Below are positions 36,501-48,100 of a DNA stretch of 64,000 nt, piece after piece. A model generated the notes under the pieces. It was not told where the DNA came from. It made no database searches and saw nothing but the letters and a program-made list of their open reading frames with translations. This DNA is from Formicarius rufipectus (taxonomy: Eukaryota; Chordata; Aves; Passeriformes; Formicariidae). A program made the translations under genes and the position numbers. The stretch covers positions 186,001 to 250,000 of the forward strand of contig VXAU01001099.1 of the NCBI GenBank assembly GCA_013399695.1, in the 5' to 3' direction. Numbering within the stretch: position 1 is the stretch's first letter; each line of letters opens with the position of its first letter.

Positions 36501-36868
36501 AAGTAATGATAAGACATGTATCTATTAAGATACATTGCCTTTTCAACAAACTAGGTAAAACCCCCACCCAAATATTCAAGCAGAGATGCTGTTAACAAAA
36601 TAATAGCTGATGCCTTAAGCAGAAAACCTCAGAAGACTCTCAGCCACCATCTGCAAGAAACTATTTTTGTGCTTTGATTTAGAGATGTGTTTATATGTTT
36701 TATGGAACAGGGATCTTGAAGTATGTTGCAAGAGTTCTGGGGCAAGATGGGAAGAACTTCTTTGTGGGTTTTTCAATTGTGAAATCCTAGTGCACTTTCA
36801 AAGTCAGTGTCATTTCTGTTCTGTAGATGATCGTGTGTAGAGTGCTGGTAGCTAAGTGGGTGTGAGGG
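33505..36868. other. Unique AT-rich non-coding DNA
   Basis: No gene is supported. A 15-base A run occurs at 35935-35949. A CACGTG E-box within CACGCACGTGCAC lies at 35606-35611. An 87-base segment at 34095-34181 is bounded by good splice-site words but has stops in all three frames, so at most it would be a non-coding exon. A faint MIR-like phrase lies near 35700-35730. Confidence 0.5.
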
Positions 36869-36937
36869 TGTTACCAAAAAACAGCAAGAAAGTGAACTCT
36901 CTAACACTATAATTTTATTATTAAGAAGCAGACATTC

Positions 36938-36943
36938 TTTATT
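36938..36943 (-). terminator. LTR poly(A) signal (AATAAA)
   Basis: Minus-strand AATAAA in CAGAATAAAGAATGTCTGC, about 66 bp downstream of the TATA box. A second AATAAAA follows about 25 bp later. Confidence 0.65.
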
Positions 36944-37008
36944 CTGATACTGAATGCAAGTGGGAAAGCTCCACCTGTCTTGAATGCTGAGTGCAGAAAA
37001 TCCTCTCA

Positions 37009-37014
37009 TTTATA
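37009..37014 (-). promoter_or_regulatory. LTR TATA box
   Basis: Minus-strand TATAAA within GTAAAATATAAATGAGAGG, upstream of the poly(A) signal at the spacing of a short-R retroviral LTR. Confidence 0.6.
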
Positions 37015-37130
37015 TTTTACACATAGTCATCGATTTTCCCAGAAGAAACATACATAGGATAATCCTTTCCCTGAAATCATTAACACATTCCCTCCCCTAG
37101 GCACGTACACTCTTCTGTCCCAGGGGTCCC

Positions 37131-37150
37131 TCTGGTGGTCTCTGGTGGTC
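37131..37150. repeat. 10-bp tandem duplication in the LTR U3
   Basis: TCTGGTGGTC occurs twice with no gap. Small tandem duplications are common in retroviral U3 enhancers. Its effect here is unknown. Confidence 0.8.
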
Positions 37151-38045
37151 GCAGACCCCAAAAGTTATAGCTGATTGCTTGATGACCTCGTATTACTTCC
37201 CAAATATGGAACTGAGTTGGCATACCTAGGCTTGTTGCTCTCCTGTTTCTTTTCTTGGATATTATTCAACATGATCCTACAAGATAAGCACAGTGCAATT
37301 ACATAGCCTAGTGATTTTTAAAGAATAAACATTTGTGTTTTCTGTTTTCCCTATCTGTATTTTCTTCATCTGAAAACAGTGGTGTTTGGCTTCTTGCAAC
37401 TATAGAAGACATTACTCTCGTTTTGGTACCATTAGTAGGTTTCTGCACATTGACAAGTCCTTTAGGATTTATTGGTTGACTGTCAAGTCAGGCATGGACA
37501 GAGAAGAGCAGTGACCTCTCCAGCTCTCTTTACTCCTCTTGGTGCTCAGTCCTTATGGAATAATACTCTTAGGGCTGGTTTTCATTTCTAACTGCAGGAT
37601 GTCGGGGTTGGTATGTAGCTCAGAGATAGATTTTAATGGCAGTGATCATCACGTCTGCTGAGGATGTGTTTTAGAGACATCCGTGTCTCTCTGACATACT
37701 GTTTTCTTAACTAGAATACAATATTTTTCTATTAAAAATAGAAAGAACAGAAGGGAGCCTGTCCAGGAAAAATCACCCATATTGTCAGAGTTGGTCTAAT
37801 CATTATCTACTGTACTACTGCTACAGTCTCATCCTTAAACCAGTCCATGGTAACTCTAGAAATAAGTTTTGCATTGCAGATTTTTTTGCCTTGAAAATGC
37901 AATCTGTAAGAACACAAAGTCTTTTGCTGAATTTTTAAGTCACTGATGAGACATGAAACAGCATGTTAATTTCATAGTTCCTTCAGTATTATGATGCTTT
38001 CAAGAGCTGAATGGAAAACGCTTCTTTTCCTTGGAGAACCAAGTA

Positions 38046-38110
38046 CTTGTTTGTTTGTTTGGTTGGTTTTTTGGTTCCTTTTTTTTCTTTTTTTCTTTTT
38101 TTTTTTTTTC
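38046..38110. repeat. T/G-rich low-complexity tract
   Basis: TTTG and GGTT units grade into long T runs broken by single C. It is a simple-sequence tract of a type frequent in this window. Confidence 0.85.
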
Positions 38111-40558
38111 ACTCAAATCTTTGTAAATTGAAAGTATTTTGCCACATAAAAATGAAGGAGACAGCCTTTATCATTTGGGATTTTGTTGTCAGCATCAGTT
38201 TATTAAGGTAAAATTTTTTTTTTAAGATCAAAGTTCTTTTTGGTGAAATAAAATTAACTTATAAACCCAGCATTTCTAATCACTACCTCTTATAAAATAT
38301 TTTGTTCATGGTTTATTGTATGTATAACCTGCAAGTTAGGTGTCAGAACTTAGAAAATCTGCATGCAGCCCACACTGTGTCAGTATGGAACTTCGTAACT
38401 CTGCTAGCGACTTGAACCTTGGTGGTCTGTGTCTCAGTTTGAGCATATCACTTCTTTCTCCACCCTGAAATGCATGAAAAATATCATTTTTTTTTAAAAT
38501 GTTAGATTGCCCAGTGGACTGCTGACAGTGTTTGTATATAAACATCAGGCTGTCCTTTATAACTGTCAAAATTTATGGATCTAATATTCAATTTTTTACA
38601 AATTTCTTTTCAGTATTTTAGTACAATAACTGATTATTTCATGTCATCTTCAGCAAAAGTACTTTTGTATGCAAGATACATGAAAAAAATATTTAGCAAT
38701 TGAAAATCTTGTATTGAACATCTTCCAAATGCAATATTTTATTTCACTTTGCTTTGAAATACTGAAATTCATTTGATGAATGTATTTTACTTATGAAGGC
38801 AATTATTGTATTTTTTTGTTGTTTTGTTTTTCATTTTAGAGACCTAGGAAGAAAATAATGATTTTCATTTTATTATTAGACTAAAATGTTTATTTCCTCT
38901 CTTACTCTCATCTTGTTCCTTCCCAATCTGTTTAATCGGTTTGGTTTATTTTTATTTTTTTAGCAAGAGAAGACACTTTTTTAGTCATCCCACTGTGGTA
39001 GGCAAGGGATGGTATGTGATAGCTCTTGGGTATTGGATTATTCTCACATATTTTGTGCTAAAACAACTGGTAATTTTTGTTGGCTTGAATTCTATCATCT
39101 GTTAACTCTTCAGAACTGTGCGCTTACATGTTTGCTGCAACATATTCCTGAGCTGGCTGAGACTCCTAACACATGACTCTAATAGAGACCTCAATTGGCT
39201 TCATTTCCTGTTTTATTGTCAGCTTATTCATCCCTCCTCACAGCAACTGTACAGTGTTCTGTGATACATCTACCCTTGAAAAAGCAGCATCACTTCAGCA
39301 TCTTCTTTCCATGGTGCTTCTCATTTGAAGGGGTTTGGAGTGTCACTGAAATCTCCTCTGACTTGGTCCTGAGAATTTATAGAATTGCTCCCACACATGC
39401 TTTATATAATGCAGAACAAGCATTCTCCCTCATTACTAATGATCTTTCTAATGCTTTGCCTCCCACCTCTACACTTTTGACATCAACTTTAAGCAAATGT
39501 CCATATTTTTTATTTATAAGCTGAAAACTAACTCTCAATATCTTTGTTATTTTTTTCCTTATCCTGTTTTTCACCTGACTCCTGAGACAACTGATCTTTT
39601 CATGCGTCTTCTTAGCTGATACTTTTAAGATACTTTTTCTGCATGAGGAATTGTTCTCTTCTACTATTGATTTTTTATTTGTACATATTACTTATCTTTA
39701 AACATTTAAATTAATTTTACATTACACAAATAACACCACAGTCACATTGATCATTGGCACTAGAAAGAAACAGAAAAATAATCATACGTTCTTCTAATCA
39801 GTCTCCTGGTTTTCATATTTGGTTTGGATACATCACCAATGCAGTTTTATCCCTGAAGACCCGGGGCACTATTTCAGCCAACAGAGAGTACATGCTGGAT
39901 GCACTCAGAATAAAGTTGAAATTTCTTTTTCTACCAACCTGTAGAACCCCAAGCATTACCCTCGGGTAGTGAGACAAGAAAAGAAACAGGAAATTGGCAG
40001 GTCATGTAAATGAAATGAGAAAGCCAAACACCACTATTTAAAGTTATGACTAAGGAGTGTGTTGCCTTAAAGAGCTCATCAGAGCAGGAGCTCTTTGTGC
40101 CATTTCTGACATCCCACCTGTTCAACATGTTTGTTCCCTGAGACATCATGCAGAGGGATGGGGTATGTTGTGGGACACAAAGCTTGGCAGTGTTTCAAGT
40201 CTACTGCTTTGTGGAAATGATGCAAAAGATCTTGGCTATCAATTTTGATGTAGTGAACATGGTGATTTATAAATATTGAGAACTGGTTCAGCGGCACTAA
40301 ACTTTCCACTGCAGGGTGGTGAATGTGTTTGGGCACTTCTATTGGTAGAGAACTCAACCACCTCCATTGCTTTCACTGGAACAACTTCCATTCCCGCAAG
40401 CTTGGTGTATGAACATCTGTATTTGAAAAGAAAACTAATTTTACACTAAATCTGGACTCAGTTTTCTCAGCAGCTCTTAAGGGTGATTTCTGGAGGTTAG
40501 GTATAAAAATCTAAAGGATTTAGCCTTACAGTAAGAGACTCTGGACAGAAATGAAAAA

Positions 40559-40585
40559 GGGGAGGTGGGGGGTTTGGGGGGAGGG
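40559..40585 (+). repeat. G-quadruplex-type motif
   Basis: Four G runs (GGGG, GGGGGG, GGGGGG, GGG) are separated by loops of 4, 3 and 1 bases (AGGT, TTT, A). This satisfies the usual G3+ with 1-7 base loop rule. It is the only stretch I found here that fully does so. Confidence 0.75.
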
Positions 40586-43500
40586 AAAAGAAAAATTCAT
40601 GATCTTATAATTCTGCTGAATCTCAGGAAGCAAGAGCACATAGAATTTAAAATGCTAAAGTAAGGATTTTAAAATCAATGGAAATGTGGCAACAGGTAAA
40701 TTTGGAATGAGTGAAACCTTGAATGTGGCTTGGTTACATAATTAAAACTAGAGAAAGGAAGGAAAATGTCGATAATCCAACCAAGAAGTCACACAAATAT
40801 AGATTAGTGTCTCACTATCAGGCAAAAAAAAAAAAAAAGTAATCAAAGTCACAGCTTGGAAAGCAGATGGCATTATAGGAACAAGTAAAAAGTGGGGGAG
40901 GGGGGAAAACCCAAAACAGAAAAGAGCTTTTAAAATAAGAATAATATATGAATTACTCAAGTTATGTACTGAACTCCCCTGGGTTTCCCCTCAGTTAAGG
41001 GAGCACCTGGGATGTCTGCCTCTGATACAAGCATTATATGTCTGCAATCAGGGCTGGCCAGCACTAGATGTAATTTTGCCCCTCCTAAGAGACCTGGATT
41101 TAAAAAAAGCAACCAACCAACCAAAAAATGCAGAGATGTTCTCTAAGCAAGTAGTTACAGCAGAGGATTTATTTTTTGGGTGACTTTGTCTATGGCACAA
41201 ACTGAGGCAGACAGGTTTGGCAGATGTCTGAAATGTTATGTATTTACAGTTTGGCAAACAGGTATAATTCTCAACAGCAGCCACGCTGACAACAGACCAG
41301 TCCTCCTATCATGGAACTTATCTCCCCTCCAGAAATAAACATTCTTCCCCTTTTCCAGTAGCTCATGGCCTGATGTGCCTTTCCTAGATACCCAAATATA
41401 CTGATTTTCCTCTGTACTCCACTTGGCCCCTTTGACAACAGCAGCCAGGAAACTGGATTTTATGAGGGATGAAAAGGGGCAGTTGAGGGACTGTCTTGTC
41501 ATGCAGACACTAACTCAGTTCTTGGTTCATCTACTCTTGTGATGGGATCACAACTGATTATCCCATTTTTTTTGGCTTTCCTCCTGTGCATGATGTGATA
41601 GTGATTCATTCTGTCTATGATTCAGCAGCGCCCTCATCCAGGTAGGGCCATCTTATTGGTGTAGCAACTGTATTGTAAGACTGCTCTATGATTACAGTGA
41701 CAGAAGTGTGAATAATCTTAAGGATTTTAGGAATTAAAATGTACTCTGCAAATAAGAGGTTTGAAGAATAGCTATTTTCACAGATAATGGGGTATTTAAA
41801 AAAGAAGTGTCTGGATTAAAGGAGTCTTGGTTTTATTTTAGGAGTCAAAGACATGTCATGCCTTTTAAGCAAAATGTGATTAATACAAAATTTTGAAGTG
41901 ACTTGCTAATATTAACATGAAAAAAAACCCCAAACAGGCAGAAGTGGATAAAAATCCAGTTGTTTAGATCATCATCTATTAATTCCTCTCTGAATGAGGG
42001 GCATCAGATACAATTTTCAGGTTAAATCACGTGAGTTAGTGCTTACCATTTCTTTTTTCTGTCTAAATGACAGTAGGTCATCTAAGATTTAGTCCAATGA
42101 ATTTGTTTCACCAGAAGAGTCTTGGCCTCAGCAACTGGTCCCAGGAATAGGATCAGCCAGAGGTTGCTGGTTTTGTCTGAATTCTGGTCTCAAGGGATGG
42201 CATCAGTGTAAATTCTTAGATGTCACGCAAAGACTGAACTTGCATATTGACATTCTCCTCTGCAAGGCCACAAAGGGCATCCATGTGGCCCTGGTTGTTT
42301 TCAGGGTCCTTTCAAAGAGGTGAGATCTTTCACTTCTGCCATGTTTATGGAAAACTGACCAACAAATCCCAAATAAGAGATGGGAAGGGCTGGTACTCCT
42401 TTCCTATTCCAGCCCACCCCAAGCACTTGCAATTTGTTACACAACTTCCTAAACCTAATCAAAGGTGTGTACACAACTTATTCATGAACATGTTTCATAT
42501 AAGGGGGTTTGAACTCCTAAAACAAACCAATTTTTTCTCCTGTCAAAAAAATAGCAGTGTTATAGCTTATGGCCAGCGTTCCTTTCCCCCTCAGACTAAA
42601 AGATTATTAAAAGACTCATCTTTCCCCCCTGTTTCCCTGCCCAGCTCTACAGTATCTCCATCCATTTTTACATTGCTATTACTAATTTTAATCCATCCAT
42701 ATTAATCCTGTGGTGACCTTCAATGACTTCAGTGTAGTGAGTCCACGATATGTGCCTGTAAGTCTCAGATGATTTGTAGGACTGGGTCTATTTTTTTTTT
42801 TTTTTTAATTTGCTGATGTTTTTAAAGAAAATTAGTATTTTGACCAAAGACACATGAAAATACATTTTCCTAGCAGGCAGAGAGGGAACATTTTTGTTAT
42901 GACTGAAAGAAAATCTCAAAAGTTGTGAGGATAAAAAATGATGAAATTGGGACGCAAAAATACTGAGAAGAGGTTAGACGTAGTCATTGCAGAAGTAAAG
43001 AGCCCATGCTCTGGAATTGCTTCTGCAGGCATGGATATTTAATGGGAATTTTGCATGGTATATATTTCTGGACTTACTCCCATACATATTGTAACATCAA
43101 AGCTTATCCTTTAAGGCCCACGAATCACCCTGCCATGATTACGCTGCAAGTAAGAGCAGAGATGAATGCTTCTATGAGGGACTTGCTATACCTCAGGGAG
43201 TTCATTGCTAGCAGCTGTGGGTAAGAATCTGATGGAGAATCCAAAGGATAAACTTAGGGTTTCATCAGTGAAAAGGGGCCTACACTCAGTATGGTTGCTG
43301 AGGGTTGAGAGTATCATAGAACCTCTCTGATGCCTCTAGATGAAACACCAAATTAGAAAGTGTTTTCTCGACATAAACACACAAAAATCCACATTAATTT
43401 ATGTCCTAATCTGGGAATGAACCAGGAACTTCCAATTACTAAGTAAACATGTATGTTTATACTGATTTGGAAAAACATCTTCTTTTCTTTGAGTGAAGGA

Positions 43501-43597
43501 GAAGGACCCAGCAGACTTCCCATCCAACATTGTCAGTGATGAAGTGTTGCAGCTAAGGTCAGTTCAAGCTGACTGACAGATCTGTGCCTTCTGTTGA

Positions 43598-43627
43598 GAG
43601 CTGGGAGAAGCAGAGCTGGGAGAGGCA
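43598..43627. repeat. 15-bp tandem duplication
   Basis: GAGCTGGGAGAAGCA is followed directly by GAGCTGGGAGAGGCA, with one mismatch. Confidence 0.85.
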
Positions 43628-43784
43628 GAAATTTAACAACATACCTGAGGAGAGGAAGTCTTAATTTTCTTTGCATTGCTCTTTTGTAGCTGCTTTGCTG
43701 GAACAGTCCAATGAAGGAATTCTGGTTGCACACAAAGCTGTACTGTCCTTGAGGACAAAGTCCCTTAACATTGGCCTTTTTTAG

Positions 43785-43802
43785 ACATATATATATATAT
43801 GT
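43785..43802. repeat. (AT)n microsatellite, self-complementary
   Basis: AC, then an AT alternation, then GT. The whole 18 bases are palindromic. It is short and unremarkable apart from possible length variation. Confidence 0.85.
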
Positions 43803-44033
43803 GTAGTGTCACTGACTGCAGTCTGTTGCTGTCATATCTGAGTACTGTTTAACCAGCAGGGATGCCAAAATATGTCTGCTTATTTCTGACTTTCAATTCA
43901 TGTTTGATCAAAGCTCCACTGATACATCTATCAAACTCGCTGCTAACTTAATCCCTACTGCTCTCGCTTTCAGTGACTGATTCGTTTCCCCCAGTATGTT
44001 CAGCCTGCTGTAAACACCAGCACTTTCTGTAAG

Positions 44034-44035
<2 letters not shown>

Positions 44036-44070
<35 letters not shown>
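44036..44070. repeat. Uninterrupted 35-base T run
   Basis: The longest homopolymer in the window. On the minus strand it is a poly(A) tract. About 20 bases upstream in that sense is an ATTAAA word (plus TTTAAT near 44085), so it might be the tail of a minus-strand retrocopy. I recognise no parent gene in the adjacent sequence, so simple expansion is equally likely. Confidence 0.9.
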
Positions 44071-45153
44071 CCCTTCCACTCTGCTATTTAATAATCTCCC
44101 CAGTCTTTTTTCATGACAAATGTGTTCATATTTCTGGAAGGTTTCATGCTTATTGCTTTTGTCATTTAAGCCCTCCTAGCACGGTTGCCCTCTGTTACTG
44201 TCTCTGTTTTGTAGTTGTACCCCAATGACATGAACAAATGCTCATCTCTCTGGATTCTCATGCTTCCTTTTCATGTTTCTAATTACATCCCACAATTTAC
44301 AAATTGGCATTATCAACTAATTGTTAAATGTAATGACTATCTCTGATGAATTTGTCCAATTCTTGGGTTCAAAACCAACCTCTTAATTCCAGAAACATTT
44401 ATTCTCTTTTATTCTCAGTTTACTAAATAATAAGACTGATTATTTAATGTATGTATTCAGTGAAGCAATTAGTTCTTGGGCAAATTTTGAGGCAAAACTT
44501 GACTAATTCTTTCCAGAGGTGTGTGATACATCTTCAAGCATAAAATCTGCTCACATATTTTCAGATTCTTGTGATTTCCTGCAAAGTATGAGCATAGCCT
44601 CTTAATCTTCTTCATTTTGCATTTTATTTATTTATTGTGGTACAATAGCTGTTATGGCATAAGACTGTCCAGGAGCAGACAAAATTATTTTTAAGTACTT
44701 AGTTCTAAATATATTTTAAAAACAACAACAAAAATTATCCATAAACTAGGGGTTCACTTGTAGAGATCCATTTTTATATTTATATATATATATACACAGT
44801 ACATAGATACATATTTATATATGAAATATATTTAATTTTATTATTGTTACATTTTATCATAATCATTTTAGAGAAACAAGTAATCAATCAACACAAATGG
44901 TATTTGGAATATATGTAGCCTCTCCATAAATAATGATTGAAATTAAAACCTATTTAAAACTTCAGCAAATATAAATTCACATTATGACAATTGGATTTTG
45001 AAATCATGTAGCTTTTTTTTTCCTTTTGTATTTACAATAGTCAGAATGAAAGCCCTCATGATTGATGTTAGCTTTCAATTCTATGACTTGTTCCAGTTTG
45101 TGTCACAATATTTGACTGATGTAAGAGTGTATTGTTCATTTGGATTTTTTTTC

Positions 45154-45174
45154 AGTGATGTGTGACACATCACT
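45154..45174. promoter_or_regulatory. Perfect 21-base odd palindrome, candidate dimer site
   Basis: AGTGATGTGT is followed by one G and then its exact reverse complement ACACATCACT. The centre reads TGTGACACA. A CTTTGAA (TCF/LEF-like) word follows directly. The surrounding 300 bases look like enhancer DNA rather than repeat. No particular factor is established. Confidence 0.4.
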
Positions 45175-48100
45175 TTGAAATCAGTACAAAAGCAGGGCAA
45201 CATGTCAACTTGATTTATTTAGCTGTTTTTCTGTTAACATTCTTCATCATGTTGGTAGAACAATCAGGTAGCTGGCACAAATGTCATGCAAGGGCCATTT
45301 TAATCATTCAATAAATATATATAATATTAAAAAAACAAACAAACAAACACATTTTTTTCCATATTTGGGAAAGCAAGTTTGCAGTAAGTTATCCAAGCCA
45401 TGCCATGGATCAGCAAGAGAGCTGATAAGACAAGTTGGGTGAGTTGTACTTCCTTATTTGATATTAACCAGATACTTTGCAAGCTGCTGAGTCACAAGGA
45501 AATAGTGATTTCAATAGGAGTCTTTTCCACAAAGTGAGTCTTCATTAGTTTTCCTCAGTAGACAGACTCCTAGTACATGTGGACTCATAATTTGTACTGA
45601 ATTTATTGCAATTGTATTTCCCTGAACATTATCGTATCTGAATTAGAAATTAAGTATTGATATTACTCAGTTATTTAAATTGTGCAAATAAAGCAGCACA
45701 TAAACCTCTTGTCCCTGGTTTGATTTTCTGTTGTCCATTATCATTATACTGGGAGTCTGGTTTATATTGGCTGTTTGTGTTACCACAGCTGGGCTTATTC
45801 TTGAAACTTCTGCACCAGAAATCACAATATTAACAGTTTTCAAGAATATTTGGTATCTTGTGGTTTTTTAATCCTGGAAAGTAAACTGCCTCCAGTTTTA
45901 TGGAAGAGTTTATCTACCTTGCTGCATCCAAGCAACTGTAGATAAGAAGATCTGTTGTTTGAAAGGGACAAGCTGTTTGCTAATTGCATTGAGAATATCT
46001 CACAAGTATCAACTAAGTTATTGTTGAGCGTAAATTAAACATCAGTCTTTTTGATTAATTTACATAGATGTTACATACTTGTTCAGTTTTCAATTAATTC
46101 CTCTCACTACCTCCCAACCCAAATCCAAATAGTTAGAATTAGAAAGTGGACTTTCATTCTGAGCTGGAAGTGCACAGCTCTTTGCTTGCAATGCCAGAGA
46201 GGATGGGTGGCAGTTTCCATTGCAGAGTGTGCATGCAAACAGCTTGACTCACTGACAAGAGTGTCCCAGAGTTCTGAGAAACGGCTTGTGTAATTTTATT
46301 TCTCAAACTCTTAAAAGACACAGCAGAAATTTGAAATAGAATTATCTTCAGTAATTATGATATTTTTTTTCCTTATTTTTTTTTTCTTTTTCTCCAATGC
46401 TTATAAATGTTTGTTAATGTTATACTGGGGTAACTTGAAGGAAATGTAATTTTCTTTCTTTATGTAGAGAAATCATAGTCTGGTAGAGCACATTGCCATC
46501 ACTATATTGATGAAGAATTTTTTTAAAAGTCCCTTTTTCTAAACTTTTCCTTTCTTCCAATGGTGTGCTGTTGTTTTATTTACTTTCTTTTTAAATTTTT
46601 TAGTTCTTGATGGTGAAGAGCCTCTTCTGTGGGATATGAGAAAAATGTCAAGAAAAACATGAGAAGAATCTAACTTCACCTGTTTATTTTGATCATTTCA
46701 TCAATCCTGTGGTGCCCTTGAGTAAACACTTTCTTTGAAGTGCTTCATTGCTATTATTCTTCACGTTCTCTGCAATATGAGTTTTTGAGCTCTCTCATGT
46801 AACTTTCATATATATTCATCTTAAAGACACACTGCACATTGATCCTTGCTTTGCTCTCACCTATAATTCTTTTACGCTTAATAGATTTTTTCCATGGACA
46901 AGTATTGTTTTAGGCTTTTTGCCAGTGTTTAGTCCTGTGAGCCAATTTTCTACACAAGGCAGTTACAGCAGCTCTCTGTGAAGAATGCTCTGGCCTTCAC
47001 TTATACTGAGAGATCTAAATTAGTAGACCTGCATAGAGTAATATGTAGTGTTAAGAAGACACAAATCATTCTTTGCCTCAGACCACAGCTGAGAAGTTTT
47101 GTAAAGTAGTATTCAAACATAAAACTGCCAAGTTTTTATTTTCTTTACCTAACCACTTTAGGCATGAAGGAAAGATTCAACATTTCTCAGACTGTTTCAT
47201 CTCTCTGGTTGATGCAGTGTGAACTTGGACTTGTCTGTTACAAATCTCCCTGTTAGTTCCTCATTAGAAGAACAAGAGAGAGACCTGAGTCATACACAAT
47301 TGGTTAACGATGTGGGTGGACAAAGAGATGCTGGGAACTACGCACTCAGATAGCCTCTGAGGAGCTAGATGAGCTTCCTTGGTTTTTCAAACATTTATTA
47401 TGGGGCAAGGGAGCGGAGTTGTTTGGTTGGTTGATTGGTTTGGTTTGGGAGTTTGTTTGTTATTGTTTTGCTGTTTGGGGCAGGGCATTGAGACTGTTTG
47501 ACATGTGTGTGTAGGTGAGTTTCTGGTCACTTTTCGCATTGTAGCCAGTAAAGTAGAGACTGATATTTGTGTTAGCTTCAGTTCTTGGTCAGTAGGAAAT
47601 ACTCAGCAGAATCCAATTTTGTCTGATACCAGGCCTAATGATATTCTAAATTTAACAGAATTATATGAACCTAATTGCCAATTATTTTGGAGAAGTCCTT
47701 GGCAGCTTATTACTAACTTGGAAAGCTCTCTCCAGTCAACAGCATGCACTTAGTGGAGGGGATTTTGTCCTGCTGAGCACACAATGATTTGTTAAGGGTA
47801 ATTATTTTTTTTATTTTCTTTCTAGAGATCTAAAGCTGTCCTGGAGTGAGATGTGTATCCTGTTGTGCTTTAGTCTTCAAAGGTAGGGTACAGTGGATCA
47901 GCCGCCATCAATTTTCTTAAGCAGGATGTAGAAATATGAGGTCAGAATGCCAGAAGCATATTTAAGGAAAGAAAAATAGCCTCTGTTTGAGTCTCTATAA
48001 AACTAAATGCAAGTTCCTTCAGGATTAAATACACCTTTCCTTTGATAAATACTGGATGAAACCCAATGTATAAATACTCTATTTACACTTTATTTCATTT

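Larger units (their letters stand above)
36869..37283 (-). mobile_element. Endogenous retrovirus LTR, likely solo, outer end uncertain
   Basis: The minus strand carries LTR signals in order: a U3 with a GGAACTGAGTTGGC-bearing region, a 10-bp tandem duplication (37131-37150), a TATA box (AAATATAAATGAGAGG, 37009-37014), a short R of about 70 bp, a poly(A) signal (AATAAAGAATGTCTGCTTC, 36938-36943), and a U5 ending TTTTTTGGTAACA, whose plus-strand start TGTTACC is at 36869. The U3 start near 37283 is a guess from a TGTAGGATCATG candidate. No target duplication is evident. The AATAAAGAATG...CTTCTTAA and GGTAACA style is typical of avian retroviral LTRs. Confidence 0.65.
37284..44035. other. Unique non-coding DNA with simple repeats
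   Basis: No gene is supported. T/G-rich tract at 38046-38110, a quadruplex-type G tract at 40559-40585, an A run near 40825-40838, and a 16-base T run at 42791-42806. The plus-strand frame at 42247-42705 (152 codons) and the minus-strand frame at 41236-41502 (88 codons) match no family I recognise. A 15-bp tandem duplication lies at 43598-43627, and a short TA run at 43785-43802. Confidence 0.5.

Noticed and set aside
39195..39524. Plus-strand open frame of 109 codons considered as a LINE fragment
   Set aside because: No reverse transcriptase or endonuclease motif could be identified.
41236..41502. Minus-strand open frame of 88 codons with a protein-like look
   Set aside because: Composition looked coding-like, but I found no motif or family, and the flanks show no clear LTR or LINE structure. 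It would need a translated search.
41048..41560. Possible fourth LTR (minus-strand AATAAATCC word)
   Set aside because: No TATA box at a sensible distance, no TG...CA ends and no flanking duplication could be defined.
42247..42705. Plus-strand open frame of 152 codons
   Set aside because: No domain or family recognised, no splice or promoter context, and a length near the expected chance maximum for 64 kb in six frames.
44071..44190. Possible CR1 fragment (CCCAGTCTTTTTTCATGAC phrase)
   Set aside because: Only a loose likeness to an inner CR1 segment and no further collinear match.
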